Numbered from the stretch's first letter, positions 20,839-31,051 are shown. The stretch is 64,000 bases of DNA from Breviolum minutum Mf 1.05b.01 (GCA_000507305.1 DF239024.1:1-64000), one strand, 5' to 3'. Notes: generated by a model not told the origin, from the letters alone. A program made the numbers and translations.

Positions 20839-20978
20839 TACCCCCTGGAAGATTAACGGCTGGACCCTACAGAAATCACCCATGAAAAGAAAGGAAAATG
20901 ATCTCCAAACCAAACATCCATGAGGACTTATGTTCCAGCCGTTAACCAGCCGTTAAATCGTTAATCTTCAGGGGTGTA
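20839..20978. mobile_element. Introner-like TIR element, family F-prime
   Basis: taccccctggaagattaacg at the left and cgttaatcttcaggggtgta at the right. A local duplication (gccgttaa repeated near 20938) lengthens the copy. Confidence 0.8.
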
Positions 20979-20990
20979 GGGGTTAAATGA

Positions 20991-21100
20991 TACACTCCGG
21001 TAAACTAACATAGCAATGGAAAATGGACCCGGATGGAAGATGTAGTTCCTATTGAAAATGGTGATATTCCAGCCAGCTAATGTTAGTTTACCAGAGGGTA
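20991..21100. mobile_element. Introner-like TIR element, family G copy 2
   Basis: tacactccggtaaactaaca at the left and gttagtttaccagagggta at the right, 12 bp after an F-prime element. Confidence 0.85.
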
Positions 21101-21446
21101 GGGTTTTTTCCAAAGGTCCCCCGTTTTTGATTTGACAGCACATCTTGGACCATGACCAAACTCCCACGCCGGGAAATCCCGGTCAAAGCACCAAAAGGTA
21201 GTGACGTTTAGTAAGGGATTTTTCGAGACCCCAAAAATGGCCGAAACATTGAGGGTAAGGAGTTCTTTCATGAAATAAGCCCCATGTATGATCCATAGAT
21301 TTTTATATTTACCATTATTTATCTACATTTACATATTTTCATATATTTTCCGTAAATTGCTCAGAAATTTATGTAAATATATCAATCCCATGGATCTGTC
21401 ATAGGTATATGCATAGTACTGGTTTATATTAGAATCCGAGTATTCA

Positions 21447-21609
21447 TGCTTGGAGGATCATCCCAAGACTTGTAAGTAGAAATGGATCAACCCACATTTC
21501 AAAGCCATTTTCATGGCCATGTAAGGAAGGGGTCCCACAACCCTATCCTTAGGGGATTACAAACAACATGGTTGTCAACCACTTTTTAAATGGGATGATC
21601 CTCGAAGTA
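21447..21609. mobile_element. Introner-like TIR element, family B copy 3
   Basis: tgcttggaggatcatcccaag at the left and gggatgatcctcgaagta at the right. Reverse core orientation to copy 2. Confidence 0.8.
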
Positions 21610-21875
21610 GTGGTTGATGATTATGATTATGATTTTGGTGATGATGCATGGTTTCGGAAAAAAAACAGAGACCCTGGATTTTCACTAGAAAAAAGTCAAT
21701 AAAAAACCATGCATTACTTTTGACATATCGTTTTTTTTTTCACAATAAGGACTTCCTCTTCCACCCTGTAAGAAACATCCAGCTCTGCTGTTTCATTGTT
21801 ATTCTAAAAAAAAAACATCTTTTTCCCAACATTTCCAAAACAGAAAACACAGAAAACCCAACTCCCTCTGCTCCG

Positions 21876-22017
21876 ATGTCGGGAAAACCGCCATGGTTTT
21901 ACCAGGCGCTTGGGAACTACTGTTCAGGCCGATCTTGGTCTGACTCAATGGATTACATGTCGGTAGCCTCGGTTCTTCGGGGTTTGAAACATCTCAACCA
22001 ACGAAAAGGCTGGGGGG
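21876..22017 (+). CDS. Probable exon, unrecognised
   Basis: The frame begins MSGKPPWFYQALGNYCSGRS and continues WSDSMDYMSVASVLRGLKHL. Strong protein-like composition and higher G+C than its flanks. It could be a first exon (ATG at 21876) or internal. No family recognised. Confidence 0.45.
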
Positions 22018-22343
22018 GGTGGACATTGAGATATTTATGGCTGTGTGATTTATAATGATTTGTAAATTTATGAAGATGATGATAAAGATAGAAGTATGCC
22101 ATTAGTGTGAAACGGGTATAATATACATAGTTACATAGATATGAATATACATCAGTCTATATGCACATAGATGTAGGTATAGAGTATAGACAGTTAGATG
22201 CTTAAACACAAATATTTATATACTAGATATAGCGGTGTACTGGGAATGTTCATCAAAATCTCCTCCCAACACTTGAATAATTATTGGAATCTAGCAAACC
22301 TAAACTCAACAAGTAACAGAAACCCTCCAAGACAGATAAAAAC

Positions 22344-22482
22344 TACTTGGAGGTTCAGGATACTTAGTAAGTGGATAGTAACCAGGGTTATAACCTCTAT
22401 AAGTGGGTTATATGTCCCAAATTCTTGGGTTATAAACCTATATATATAACCAGTAACATCCAGTATCCTGAACCTCTAAGTA
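22344..22482. mobile_element. Introner-like TIR element, family A copy 3
   Basis: tacttggaggttcaggatac at the left and gtatcctgaacctctaagta at the right. The core is in the opposite orientation to copies 1, 2 and 4. Confidence 0.85.
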
Positions 22483-22483
22483 G

Positions 22484-22705
22484 TCCTTTGCGCTGTCCCC
22501 TAAACAACCACAATGCCAGTTGTGTCTTGGGGGGTGTTGCGGTTGCAGAAACCCAGGAAATCGCTGGTGACGGTGCCACCCAGTAGTTTTCAAACTTTGC
22601 TGATCGAGGAGCTTGAAAAAGCGCAACGAACTTGGCTGTTTGAAAAACGACATACCGAACTGGAACACACCCCGAGCAACCTGGATCGTTTGTCGGCTAC
22701 AAGAA
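22484..22705 (+). CDS. Probable exon, unrecognised
   Basis: It starts directly after an A element and ends directly before a TIR element. The frame contains VPPSSFQTLLIEELEKAQRT and WLFEKRHTELEHTPSNLDRL, a charged helical stretch. No family recognised. Two introners abutting one exon fits intron gain on each side. Confidence 0.45.
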
Positions 22706-22815
22706 GGGGCCCCCTAACTACTCTAAGTGGATTTATCCGTAGTTATACCCATTTACAACCATGGTTAAATAGGGTTTGCTGGGGTTATAAAGACCTTCTA
22801 ACTAGGGGGGCCCCA
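22706..22815. mobile_element. Single-copy TIR element (type S)
   Basis: ggggccccctaactactc at the left and ctaactaggggggcccc at the right. About 110 bp, non-coding. A C element follows within 10 bp. Confidence 0.65.
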
Positions 22816-22820
22816 TCTTG

Positions 22821-22943
22821 TAGGTGGTGGCAACTCAAAGATTTTTTAAATGTTTATCCCGACTGTACCTGGGGAATGATTCGCTCCAATTTGACTTGCG
22901 CATATTTTTCAATTGGGTGGGGAAAAAAATCACCAACAACTAG
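22821..22943 (+). mobile_element. Introner-like element, family C copy 4
   Basis: taggtggtggcaactcaaag at the left and accaacaactag at the right, with the core ccaatttgacttgcgcatat between. GT/AG edges retained. Confidence 0.75.
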
Positions 22944-22999
22944 CCTGGATTGTTTGTTGGCAAAATCACCCATTCATCTCATCTTTATATCTATGAACT

Positions 23000-23098
23000 A
23001 AGAGCAAGTTTCGCACTTGAAAATGGATGTAGTTGGAAGACGTTCTCGGCTTCCTTACTTGGGGCGTTCGTGAAAGGCCTAGTTTCAGGGAGGGTAAA
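23000..23098 (+). mobile_element. Family E-like element, left end degraded
   Basis: gcaagtttcgcacttgaaaatgg..gttggaagacg at the left and tagtttcagggagggta at the right. Confidence 0.5.
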
Positions 23099-23200
23099 CC
23101 TTTACCAACAGGCTATACTGGGATGGCTAAGGGGGATTGCCATGGGAATCCGTCACCTGAAACGTGATGTTTCACGTAACTTCCCCCGAAGTTGATCCCG
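23099..23200 (+). CDS. Candidate exon, unrecognised
   Basis: The frame reads LYQQAILGWLRGIAMGIRHL, then KRDVSRNFPRS, to a stop at 23193-23195. WLRGIAMGIRHL vaguely recalls a protein-kinase E helix, but no catalytic loop follows, so I do not claim a kinase. Confidence 0.25.
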
Positions 23201-23259
23201 AGAAGTTCACAACAATCAATCAACATCGATCCTGCAGAAGATGAGGGATCAACGGTTTC

Positions 23260-23371
23260 TAGGTGGTGGCAACTCCAATATTTTTGAAATGTTCGCCACT
23301 CTTTGGGGAAGATGAAACCCATTTTGACGGTTGCATATTTTTCAGATGGGTGGGAAAAAAACCACCAACCG
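23260..23371 (+). mobile_element. Introner-like element, family C copy 5
   Basis: taggtggtggcaactccaat at the left and aaccaccaacc at the right. The final AG is altered. Confidence 0.75.
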
Positions 23372-23593
23372 GGTTTCAATGGTCCAATTCCCCATAGCCT
23401 TTGATGAAGAAGCCACACTTTTGGGAATTTGTTTTTTTGGGCGGGTTTTGTTTGGTTCGTCTGTGAACAAATTGTTTGTTCAAACCAAAAAAACATGTTT
23501 TTTTTGGAAGATATTTCAAAAGTTAAAGAAACCTCAAAATTATTGTGTACCTCCCGAAGTTTAACATAGCATGAGAAAAATCAGGTTCAAAAA

Positions 23594-23740
23594 TAAATCC
23601 GTAAATATCTTCCGGGATTTCTCCGGATCCGCATGGATTGGATTTCGGCAAAACCAGGACGAGGATATGGTCACCCGAGGTGATCATCGATCCACAACGG
23701 CGGCCACTTGGTACTTGGAAATATCCGGGTACTTATTCTG
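23594..23740 (+). CDS. Probable exon, unrecognised
   Basis: The frame contains NIFRDFSGSAWIGFRQNQDE and DMVTRGDHRSTTAATWYLEI. It ends at the left edge of the P element. No family recognised. Confidence 0.4.
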
Positions 23741-23883
23741 TCAATGGAGTTTCCTGGTTTCCTTAATAGGTGGTAGGTGGCATATAACCAACCAAAAGGC
23801 AATATATAAGTGGTATATGTTGCCAATTGGGTGATTATATATATCACCTACCACCTATTAAGGGAACCAGAAACAGCTATTGA
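23741..23883. mobile_element. Introner-like TIR element, family P copy 1
   Basis: Long imperfect TIR: tcaatggagtttcctggttt at the left and gaaccagaaacagctattga at the right, with a second inverted pair ataggtggtaggtg / cacctaccacctat inside. Confidence 0.8.
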
Positions 23884-23978
23884 TTCTGGGGGTTATTTCC
23901 GGTTTTTCAGAAATATCCAGTGAGGTAAAAGCAACATGTTGGATCAACATGGGCTGTTTTCTGAATCTATATCTATAT

Positions 23979-24078
23979 CGGATCCATGGGACTGGTATAT
24001 TTTATTTACATACTAATTGACCATCAAAATCAGCTAAATGTGGGTAAATGTATCATCATACATCGATTCTATGGGGTG
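23979..24078. mobile_element. Introner-like TIR element, family I
   Basis: cggatccatgggactggtat at the left and catcatacatcgattctatgggg at the right. The core ccatcaaaatcagctaaatg is typical. Confidence 0.65.
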
Positions 24079-24407
24079 GTGTTATTTTGGCGGGGTATGG
24101 ACGGTGGGGTTACCCAAGGCACCTCAAATCTCAAAGAACAGGTTCTTTGGGGCTATATAGCTGGGCAAATTATAGCGACCAAACCTCGAAAATGCCTTTC
24201 AAATCATCTTAATTCTGGGAAGGGGAATTGTCGTTATTTGCCCACGTAGGATTTCAATCGTACCTAGTTATATGATGTTACATATGGGGATTCTACTAGA
24301 TCATGGAACTATGGGGATCTTCCAGCGCCATGTTAGTTTACCAGAAGGATGGGAACCCCTCCACTTTTCGCATGCCGAAACTTGTCACCAGGATGATGGC
24401 ATTCCGA

Positions 24408-24505
24408 TGACGGATCCATGGGACTGATATATATTTACCCACATGAAAGGCTGGTTTTTTTAATGGTAAATGTAGCCAAGTATAGTACATTATGGATCCT
24501 ACGGG
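24408..24505. mobile_element. Introner-like TIR element, family I
   Basis: acggatccatgggactgata at the left and cattatggatcctacggg at the right. Confidence 0.7.
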
Positions 24506-24947
24506 ATTTGTTTGTTTAATCATGTCTAGGTCTAGGTGACTTTTGGAATCATCCCTTTAATTGGGTAACTTTTCCATTCCCCCCCTTTCCTCCCCAAAAA
24601 AGATCGATTTTTTTGGGTTTGACAACCTTCAACCAACTCTTAGATCATTATCCTCTTGGGAATTTTCACACATCCCCCCTTTTGAAGGCACCATTTGATC
24701 AATGTCCCATTTTCCCAAGATGGGCTACCTTATTTCTCTGGAGGATCATCAGATGTTCACACCCCTTTTCATCCCCTTTCCAGGCGAGTTCTTCTGCGCA
24801 GAGTGTTGCTTGGCGGTGAAGATCTGATGGGGGAAGCTTAAGGAGGGTTGGGAAGGAAGCAGATTTCTTTCTTTAATACACCAGGTAGGTTCAAAAAACC
24901 TGATAAACAGCTAGGTTTATGTACCTGTTATATACTGACATAAGGTT
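24506..24947. other. No gene supported
   Basis: A 440 bp spacer rich in C and T runs. The open frame 24613-24819 has no recognisable domain. Confidence 0.3.
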
Positions 24948-25069
24948 TACCCTCCCTGAAACTAACAGCAAGTTTCGCCCCCTGAAAATGGATTGCTCAC
25001 TTTCCATTTTGGGAAGGTCTATTTTCTAGATATTTTCAGCGGCTTTTGCTGTTAGTTTCAGGGAGGGTA
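24948..25069 (+). mobile_element. Introner-like TIR element, family E
   Basis: taccctccctgaaactaaca at the left and gttagtttcagggagggta at the right: perfect inverted ends. Confidence 0.9.
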
Positions 25070-25225
25070 GGCTTCCAAAAAGGGAGAGAGGTTCCAACAA
25101 GATGGGCGTGAACTGGGAACCTTTAGGATTTCTTAGGGATGTATAAAGGAAACAATAGGGAAACTTGGGGGGAACCTCTCCTCCTCTTCAACACTCCCCT
25201 CGTTGATGTTTGCTGTCGTTGCTGT

Positions 25226-25330
25226 TACACCCCTGAAGTTTAACATGGAACCTGAAAATCAACCAATTCAAAAGGAGATTCCTTTTGGAAACCATCGTTT
25301 TCAGGTTCGATGTTGTACTTTGGGGGTGTA
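25226..25330. mobile_element. Introner-like TIR element, family F
   Basis: tacacccctgaagtttaaca at the left and tgttgtactttgggggtgta at the right. Confidence 0.8.
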
Positions 25331-25987
25331 TTGTTGTTGCTGTTCTTGTTCTTGTTGATGAAGAACATGAATTTGAAGGTATTGAATATCAATGGCGTTT
25401 TGTTTGGAAGACATTTGTCCACCATTTTGAATGAGCATCGCACTTGGTACTTATTTTTCAAATTAATTTCTAACCACCAAAAAACTACTAACTATTCATA
25501 TGTTTTAAGTTAACCCTACTGTAACTACTACTAATCATCCATTTAGTTGGCTGAACAAAACTACTTGAAGAACCTTATTTTAAGGTGAGGCAAGGTTCCA
25601 TCCTTTCAAAGCCACCTGAAACTGAACCCCCAAAAAACAATCCTTGGTCATCAACCTAAGTTCCTTGGGGGAGCGATAATGATAGCGGATTTGTTCATGG
25701 TATTTTTTCTACTAAAACTGAGCTGTTCAGAACCACTGACATGAATCCTCAAAATTTACAGGGTCATCATCACAGTCATCACTCCCAAAGCTCCTATCCT
25801 GAATTTGATCCAACCGACGAGGTCATCATGTCATTGTAGCCCTCAAAGGGAGCGAGCGTGGCACGGTTTACCTGGTCGGAGTCTACGCCACGAATTCAGC
25901 AGAATTTCGCTGATGAGAAAAATCAGTTGAATAACACGAAATCGGAACGGAGCTTTTTTGTTGTATGTGAGTTTTTGTTGTTGGTAT
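25331..25987. other. No gene clearly supported
   Basis: Contains no recognisable TIR element. Around 25845-25915 a short frame reads ALKGSERGTVYLVGVYATN. It resembles a kinase glycine-rich loop only loosely and has no supporting exons. Confidence 0.25.
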
Positions 25988-26078
25988 ATCCCATGGGATC
26001 CATGTATGGAATAATTAAATTTCCCTGCATTTTACGATAAAAATCTAAAGCCAATGTAGGTAATCATACATGGATCCT
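25988..26078. mobile_element. Introner-like TIR element, family I
   Basis: cccatgggatccatgtatgg at the left and catacatggatcctaggg at the right. Confidence 0.65.
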
Positions 26079-26380
26079 AGGGTTTTGTATGAGTTTGTTT
26101 TGGTGATGAAGAACATGGAGCGATTTCATGATTTGTCTTGTGTACACTTATGTTATCTTAAGTTAAATCGAAAGGCAGTGTTGAGAAAAGATCAAGGCAT
26201 ATCATATCCATTTAGAGTCGGTATTCCCGTTCCTAATCTCCTTCCGCTGGCAACCGGCCAACATGCTCAAAAGAGGCAAGACTGAAAAAGTGAACGCCAA
26301 GTGGGCCAGTCAGAGAAATTCCTAGAAGTCGCACATATTTCAGCTTTGAATGTTTTTGTTGTACACTGGCAGTTCAGAAC

Positions 26381-26475
26381 ACAACCGGTTTCAAACCTGT
26401 TATTTTTTCAACCCCTACCTGGGAAACTGATCCAAATTGAGCATATTTTTCAAATAGGTTGAAACCACCAAATAG
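26381..26475 (+). mobile_element. Family C element, copy 21, diverged ends
   Basis: The core ccctacctgggaaactgatcc and the right end ggttgaaaccaccaaatagg are recognisable. The left end is reduced to ggtttcaaa. Confidence 0.6.
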
Positions 26476-26679
26476 GGAATTTTTGTAAGTTTGTTTTGCA
26501 AATCTGGGTATTTTCTGTTTTTTTTAAGTAACAAGAGTTTCGGTTTGAGACATTTTGAGTGTGGCGGTCCATGATCTTCTGAAATTCCTCCTGGTCATGT
26601 TCAGCTTGCCATTTGTTTTCAGGGCACCAGCAAAAACTTGGAAAGTCAGATCGCTTGAAGAAAGGTGGAAGCAACTATT

Positions 26680-26766
26680 CCCATAGGATCCGTATATGGA
26701 TATATTTACCTACATGAAGAGTTGATTTTGTATGGTAAAATGTAGGTAGATGTACCATACATCGAT
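26680..26766. mobile_element. Introner-like element, family I
   Basis: cccataggatccgtatatgg at the left, gtaggtagatgtaccatacat at the right. Confidence 0.6.
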
Positions 26767-26789
26767 GCTTAGGCGACTGCTTGTTGCTA

Positions 26790-26895
26790 TTTTTAGTGGC
26801 TGGGAGCACCGTCACTGCTGCCGCGTTCACCGCTGCATACGTTCGGTTCACCGAACTGGTCGATGTTCAGAGCATGAAACAGCAACGAAAACAGT
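26790..26895 (+). CDS. Candidate exon, hydrophobic then helical
   Basis: The frame reads LLLFLVAGSTVTAAAFTAAY, then VRFTELVDVQSMKQQRKQ. This looks like the end of a membrane segment or signal sequence followed by a helix. It has higher G+C than its flanks. A family J element follows at 26934. No family recognised. Confidence 0.4.
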
Positions 26896-26933
26896 TAAGA
26901 TGTTCAGTTCACAAACCTTAACCACCTGGAACT

Positions 26934-27050
26934 CCAAAGAAGCAGTTGTTTTTAATGGATGGAAATGGTGTTTTTTACACATGTAAAAGATTCTAAAAAT
27001 CATCCCATTGAAACTACTATGTTATAAATGGATGTGTTTGGTTCCAGGGA
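26934..27050. mobile_element. Introner-like element, family J
   Basis: acctggaactccaaagaagc at the left and tttggttccaggg at the right. The core gaaactactatg..aatggatg is diverged. Confidence 0.5.
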
Positions 27051-27052
27051 CA

Positions 27053-27055
27053 ACC

Positions 27056-27108
<53 letters not shown>
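27053..27108. repeat. CAA trinucleotide microsatellite
   Basis: About 18 copies of CAA. The poly-Gln, poly-Asn and poly-Cys frames arise from it. The + frame beyond (RSKKLFGTAKFLERKRRS) could be coding but has no other support. Confidence 0.95.
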
Positions 27109-27652
27109 AGAAGTAAAAAGCTCTTTGGGACCGCCAAATTCCTTGAAAGAAAAAGGAGAAGCTTTTCCAGTCTCAAAAGAAATTGCTTTGTTTGTCTAGT
27201 GGCCCATAAGTTATTCATGGCGCAGGAGAGATGGTGGAATGGAAGTTGGCTGATGAAAATGGGATCTATTGAATCTACCCCCCACCCAGCATGCGAGTCA
27301 CCACCTGGATTATCATATTTTTTTGTAGGGAATCCCGACCCGATAAACCTTCATTTACAACTGTTACTGGGCAGGGGGTTGATCCAAGGAATCTATGATT
27401 CTTTCAGATTTTTTCAAGTTGTTCATTCTGGGTTTGGGGGTACACTTTTTTGATTCAGTGGAAAATGACGTCAAATAGAACAAGATGAACAAGTCTTGGG
27501 GGAAGCTAGTTCCAAGGTTGATCATTATGCGAAGAAAAGTAAATGTTTGGTGGATACATATGAATTATTGATATGATAGAATAAACTGTTGAATTTAAGC
27601 TAAGTGGATCGAGAGCTACTTGATGGCGGGAAAAAAATAACTATATTTTTGA

Positions 27653-27763
27653 TACTGTTGATGGTTCAGAAATCTGGCGAACCACTTGATATGGTAAATA
27701 TCGCATTATTTGCAGTGTTTTATAAATCCCAGCTATTCCTGGATTTCTGAACTATCAACAGTA
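27653..27763. mobile_element. Introner-like TIR element, family K copy 2
   Basis: tactgttgatggttcagaaa at the left and tttctgaactatcaacagta at the right. About 111 bp. Confidence 0.85.
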
Positions 27764-28117
27764 TTTGAATCTGTTTGATTGTGCTCGAAATTGTGTGTTC
27801 CTTCCTGATCTTTTGTTTTTTTCTTGATTTGGCAGCACTGATGTGGACTGAGTTGTTTTTATACTTCACAGATCCAGCATGAAATTTTCATGCGATCACC
27901 TGAGCGATGAATTCGTAAAGCCGGCTTGGTTGGATTATAGATGCTATAGGATCCATGTATGGTATATATTTACCTACATTTACCTTAGGGGTATCCCCCA
28001 CCCACTAACAGTGAATTTGAAATAATAATCTGTTGGTTTTTATGAAAGGCCCCCTATAAACCTTCACTTTCCACGTTAGTAAATTGTTAATGTGTTAATG
28101 GCAAAACGAACAAATCA

Positions 28118-28134
28118 CCGCAGTTTTGGCTCAG
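28118..28134 (+). promoter_or_regulatory. Possible relict dinoflagellate spliced-leader sequence
   Basis: ccgcagttttggctcag resembles the 3-prime part of the dinoflagellate spliced leader, which ends in CATTTTGGCTCAAG, with a short deletion and one change. It lies 108 bp before the first open frame of the intronless block. A 10 bp exact core could occur by chance, so this is tentative. Confidence 0.35.
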
Positions 28135-28428
28135 TATCACTTAGGTGGTTCTGACCCGAACTTTGGAGGGTGGTAAGGCAAAACAGTTAGCCGCTCTCAA
28201 GGTGTGCCGCTGGACACATTGGCGGTGCATCCACATCTGGTTTGATGCCGTTGTTCCACAAAGATCGACTCAGAACATGCGAGATTGAGGTACAGTTCCA
28301 GAACAACAGTGGATTGAAATCTCTCGTAGCGTTCTCAAGCATGACACAGCGCAACTACTCGAAAATCTTGGGACCCCTTATGTCCGCATTTGGGGCAGAT
28401 CAAGGTTCTTTGGACAGCTTGATCCACT

Positions 28429-29349
28429 GTGCCTATGTTATCGAAAAGCAAGAAAGATTCAAAAGGCGACCGCATCATCAACAGAAAGGTTTACAATGCA
28501 AACCTGGAGGCAATCAGAACATATGTCAGCGAACTTGGCATGGAAACCCTCGCCGACAGTTTGCCGAGTGGTAAGGACACAATGGCTCACTGGGTTTTCC
28601 ACTTGACTGGGATATCGAGGAGCTTTGCCCCGGCAGCATGGGCTTTTGCAGAATTCCCCTGTGCCTCCCAGGGTGAAACCAAGGAATTGCAGGAGAAGGC
28701 TTACAACAGGATCACCAACGCTGATAATTCCGGTGACGACAGTCGAAGCAGGGAATCACAGGATCGCAGGAGCGCGGAGCGCTCTCGTACGAGCGAGAGT
28801 GACGCGTCGCGTGCTCGCAAAGAAGGCAGGAACAGAGGTAAGAGATCACGTGGCAGGAGCAGGAGCAGGCATGAGAAGAAGAGCCCTGTCTTGAGACGTG
28901 CAAGGCGTGAACGGCAAGAACGTTCACGTCGTGAGAAAGACCCAAAACAAGAGGGTGTTCCAGAGCCTGAGCCTACCGGCAAAGGAGATGACAGCGCCCC
29001 CGCGAAAACCAAGGAGGAAGCTGGGAGCTCCAATCGTGAGAAAGCTGAACGCAGGAAGGAAACACGCAAAGACCGATCTGGTAGAAAGGACAAGGAAAAG
29101 AGTGGGCCACCAGACGATCTCGAGGTTGAAGAGGAGAAGGAAACAGCACCATCGAGCAGTTGGCTTGGCTACTTCTATTGTAGGGGTGGATTGCAGGTTA
29201 CCAAAGTCGCTAAAGCCGCAGATGGTAAAGAGGCAACACCAGGTGAAGGAGAGGCTTCAGGTGGGCGACAAAGGAAGGTCCTCATCACTCCATCCCGGGC
29301 GCCAAGTGGGCTCTCCCACCTTGGCATCATACATGAGTTCGAATGCTAG
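28429..29349 (+). CDS. Arg/Ser-rich open frame within the intronless block
   Basis: The longest open frame in the window (306 codons). Residues 1-95 are ordered-looking (KVYNANLEAIRTYVSELGME). About 100-270 are dominated by R, S, E and K (for example RKEGRNRGKRSRGRSRSRHE), as in SR-type or nucleic-acid-binding disordered regions. The reading probably leaves this frame near 29290, where frame +2 becomes more protein-like. The start codon is not certain, since the neighbouring upstream frame (28242-28430) seems to lead into it. Confidence 0.5.
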   Translation: MPMLSKSKKDSKGDRIINRKVYNANLEAIRTYVSELGMETLADSLPSGKDTMAHWVFHLTGISRSFAPAAWAFAEFPCASQGETKELQEKAYNRITNADNSGDDSRSRESQDRRSAERSRTSESDASRARKEGRNRGKRSRGRSRSRHEKKSPVLRRARRERQERSRREKDPKQEGVPEPEPTGKGDDSAPAKTKEEAGSSNREKAERRKETRKDRSGRKDKEKSGPPDDLEVEEEKETAPSSSWLGYFYCRGGLQVTKVAKAADGKEATPGEGEASGGRQRKVLITPSRAPSGLSHLGIIHEFEC

Positions 29350-29479
29350 TTTGCTGAATCTATCCACAGAGAGTTTGATCATGACACGCAAAACAGCAGT
29401 GCAGTCCCAAGGTGATCTTCGCAGGAGCGGGATGCCCAGGGCGGACGAGCAGTTGAAGATGATTCGTGATGGAATTTTG

Positions 29480-30042
29480 TCAGGCTCGAGGAGTTGGTTC
29501 ATGTGGTGGATGAGCTGGAAGCAAAAGCAGATTTGAAAACAAGAGAGGGTCGCCAATCGCTTGGCGACTTGTCTCTTGCATTCCGAGAATGTGGAAGAGC
29601 AGCTCGTGAGGCGGCCAAGGACGAAAAGCTCACTGATCACAAAGGTCAGCTGAGAATTGCATTGTGGCCATGGATAGTGCCGCCACGCCGTCTCACGGTG
29701 CATCACGACGAGAAACTGAGCAATCAAGTCATCGGAGAGCTGAAGAAACACAACCTTTTCATTGACGTGAAAATACGAAACGCACCGCAGGTCGCGTTGG
29801 ACTTGGTTAGGAAACAGCCGAAAGAGTCATATGACCGAGAAACCAGTTTGCGTGGAACGCGCGTCATCGCTTTGGCGCTGAAAGAGGATGCATATGACCT
29901 CATGACAAAGCACAACGAACAAGTGTCGTCGGCCGGATCAATTTTGACGTTATTGTTGAAGTTAAGAACGGCAGTGATGAAGACGGACCATCAAAAGGTC
30001 ATTGAAAGTTGCAAGCCTGGGACTGCCATACACTTCGCATGA
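29480..30042 (+). CDS. Open frame in the intronless block, unrecognised
   Basis: About 185 codons. It contains VVDELEAKADLKTREGRQSL and LRIALWPWIVPPRRLTVHHD. Alpha-helical and charged. The last codons overlap the next frame (from 30002), which reads CKPSPHVSKLMAHFVECYF, so a frameshift near 30000 is likely. Confidence 0.45.
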
Positions 30043-30430
30043 CGGGAAGGTAGTTTGTAAACCATCTCCCCATGTCTCCAAGCTGATGGCACATTTCGTC
30101 GAATGTTACTTCACGCATGGTCCCGAAGAAGGCGCTCAAAGAACAAGATTGATATGCAAGAGCATAGACTCGCCGAATGGCCCAGATGGTTTGAGCCCGG
30201 ATGAGAAGAAAGAGATACATGAAATGAACGAAGGGTCTCTTCATACCGTGTGGAGAGGTTTTTGCTCAGAATCAAGCCCGGAAACAGTCCGGGGCTGGCC
30301 TGTAAGGCTGGCCTATGGGCGGACATCGGTGCTGCAACCGATCAAAGTGAAATCAACGCGCCCGCTTTGGTTCAGACAGTCAAACGTCTCCTTGAGTAAT
30401 TAGGAAGCCATTGAGCAAACCTTCAAGCAG

Positions 30431-31051
30431 GTGGAGACTGAAGGACCTTTTGGATCAGTATGGGTCGCGCAATCTTCTGGTCAGCCAGCAGTAGGCTGCC
30501 AAGTGCTGAAAGCGCTTGGAGTCATGGCGTCAAAAGCAAACAGCACGTTTCTCATTGTGGCGGGGGACTCACTTTACATGTTCAGAAGAAAGGATCTCGA
30601 TTCAACAGCTATCAAGAAGAGAGTCACCCCGATGTTGTCAGAAGTTATCTCAGAGCAGCTGACATCTGTCGTCGCCTCAAATGATCTTGCGCTTGATGAT
30701 AGTGCCAACCCTGAAACGAAAGACGACTATTCTGGGAAAATCGCAGCGGCGTTGGATTCCATCAATGATCCAGGGTTGAAAGCCCTGATCATGGAAACAC
30801 CGCTCCTCGAAGGAGTGATCACAGACACGTCGACATCTGATCTGCGGATCAGGCCGTTTGCGTTACCGTTGATGCAGGGTATGCTGGAGATTCTTTGCAC
30901 ATGTTCCAGCGAAGAAGGAGACAACAAACTCAAAGCGGCGCAGGAACACGTAAACCTCATGCACAATCCTTTGATTGCCTTGCAAAGTTCGGGTCAGATC
31001 ATGAAATTTGCAGCCCTGGGGTCACATCGATCCTATGGGGAATTCGATTAA
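30431..31051 (+). CDS. Open frame at the end of the intronless block, unrecognised
   Basis: 206 codons from METEGPFGSVWVAQSSGQPA, through VTPMLSEVISEQLTSVVAS, to a TAA at 31049-31051. The same frame is closed by a TAG at 30401-30403. Upstream of the ATG the sequence still reads EAIEQTFKQV, suggesting the true start is earlier and the stop is a mutation. No family recognised. Confidence 0.45.
   Translation: METEGPFGSVWVAQSSGQPAVGCQVLKALGVMASKANSTFLIVAGDSLYMFRRKDLDSTAIKKRVTPMLSEVISEQLTSVVASNDLALDDSANPETKDDYSGKIAAALDSINDPGLKALIMETPLLEGVITDTSTSDLRIRPFALPLMQGMLEILCTCSSEEGDNKLKAAQEHVNLMHNPLIALQSSGQIMKFAALGSHRSYGEFD

Larger units (their letters stand above)
28242..31051 (+). pseudogene. Intron-free, frameshifted coding block; unrecognised protein(s)
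   Basis: A continuous protein-like stretch of 2.8 kb that changes frame several times: 28242-28430 in one frame, about 28429-29290 in the next, about 29290-29480 in a third, about 29480-30040 back, then 30002-30403 and 30431-31051. Composition is G+C-richer than its neighbours. No introner, TIR element or clear intron lies inside, unlike every other part of the window. The first part contains HWVFHLTGISRSFAPAAW. The middle is Arg/Ser/Glu-rich and looks disordered. The later part contains ELKKHNLFIDVKIRNAPQ. No reverse transcriptase, integrase or other known domain is visible. It may be a retroposed gene copy or the remains of a mobile element. Several consecutive genes cannot be ruled out. 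Confidence 0.5.

Noticed and set aside
23099-23195. Kinase catalytic-helix-like peptide (WLRGIAMGIRHL)
   Set aside because: No HRD or DFG motif follows. Kept only as an unrecognised candidate exon.
25845-25915. Kinase-like glycine loop (GSERGTVYLVGV)
   Set aside because: One short match with no catalytic loop or DFG motif in the surrounding sequence.
27000-27218. Poly-Cys minus-strand frame
   Set aside because: A reading of the CAA microsatellite.
28429-29349. SR-type splicing factor
   Set aside because: The segment is Arg/Ser/Glu-rich, but there is no RNA-recognition motif in any frame, and the reading frame breaks several times.
28242-31051. LTR or LINE retrotransposon
   Set aside because: No reverse transcriptase, integrase or protease motif is visible, and I see no long terminal repeats or poly-A tail at the edges.
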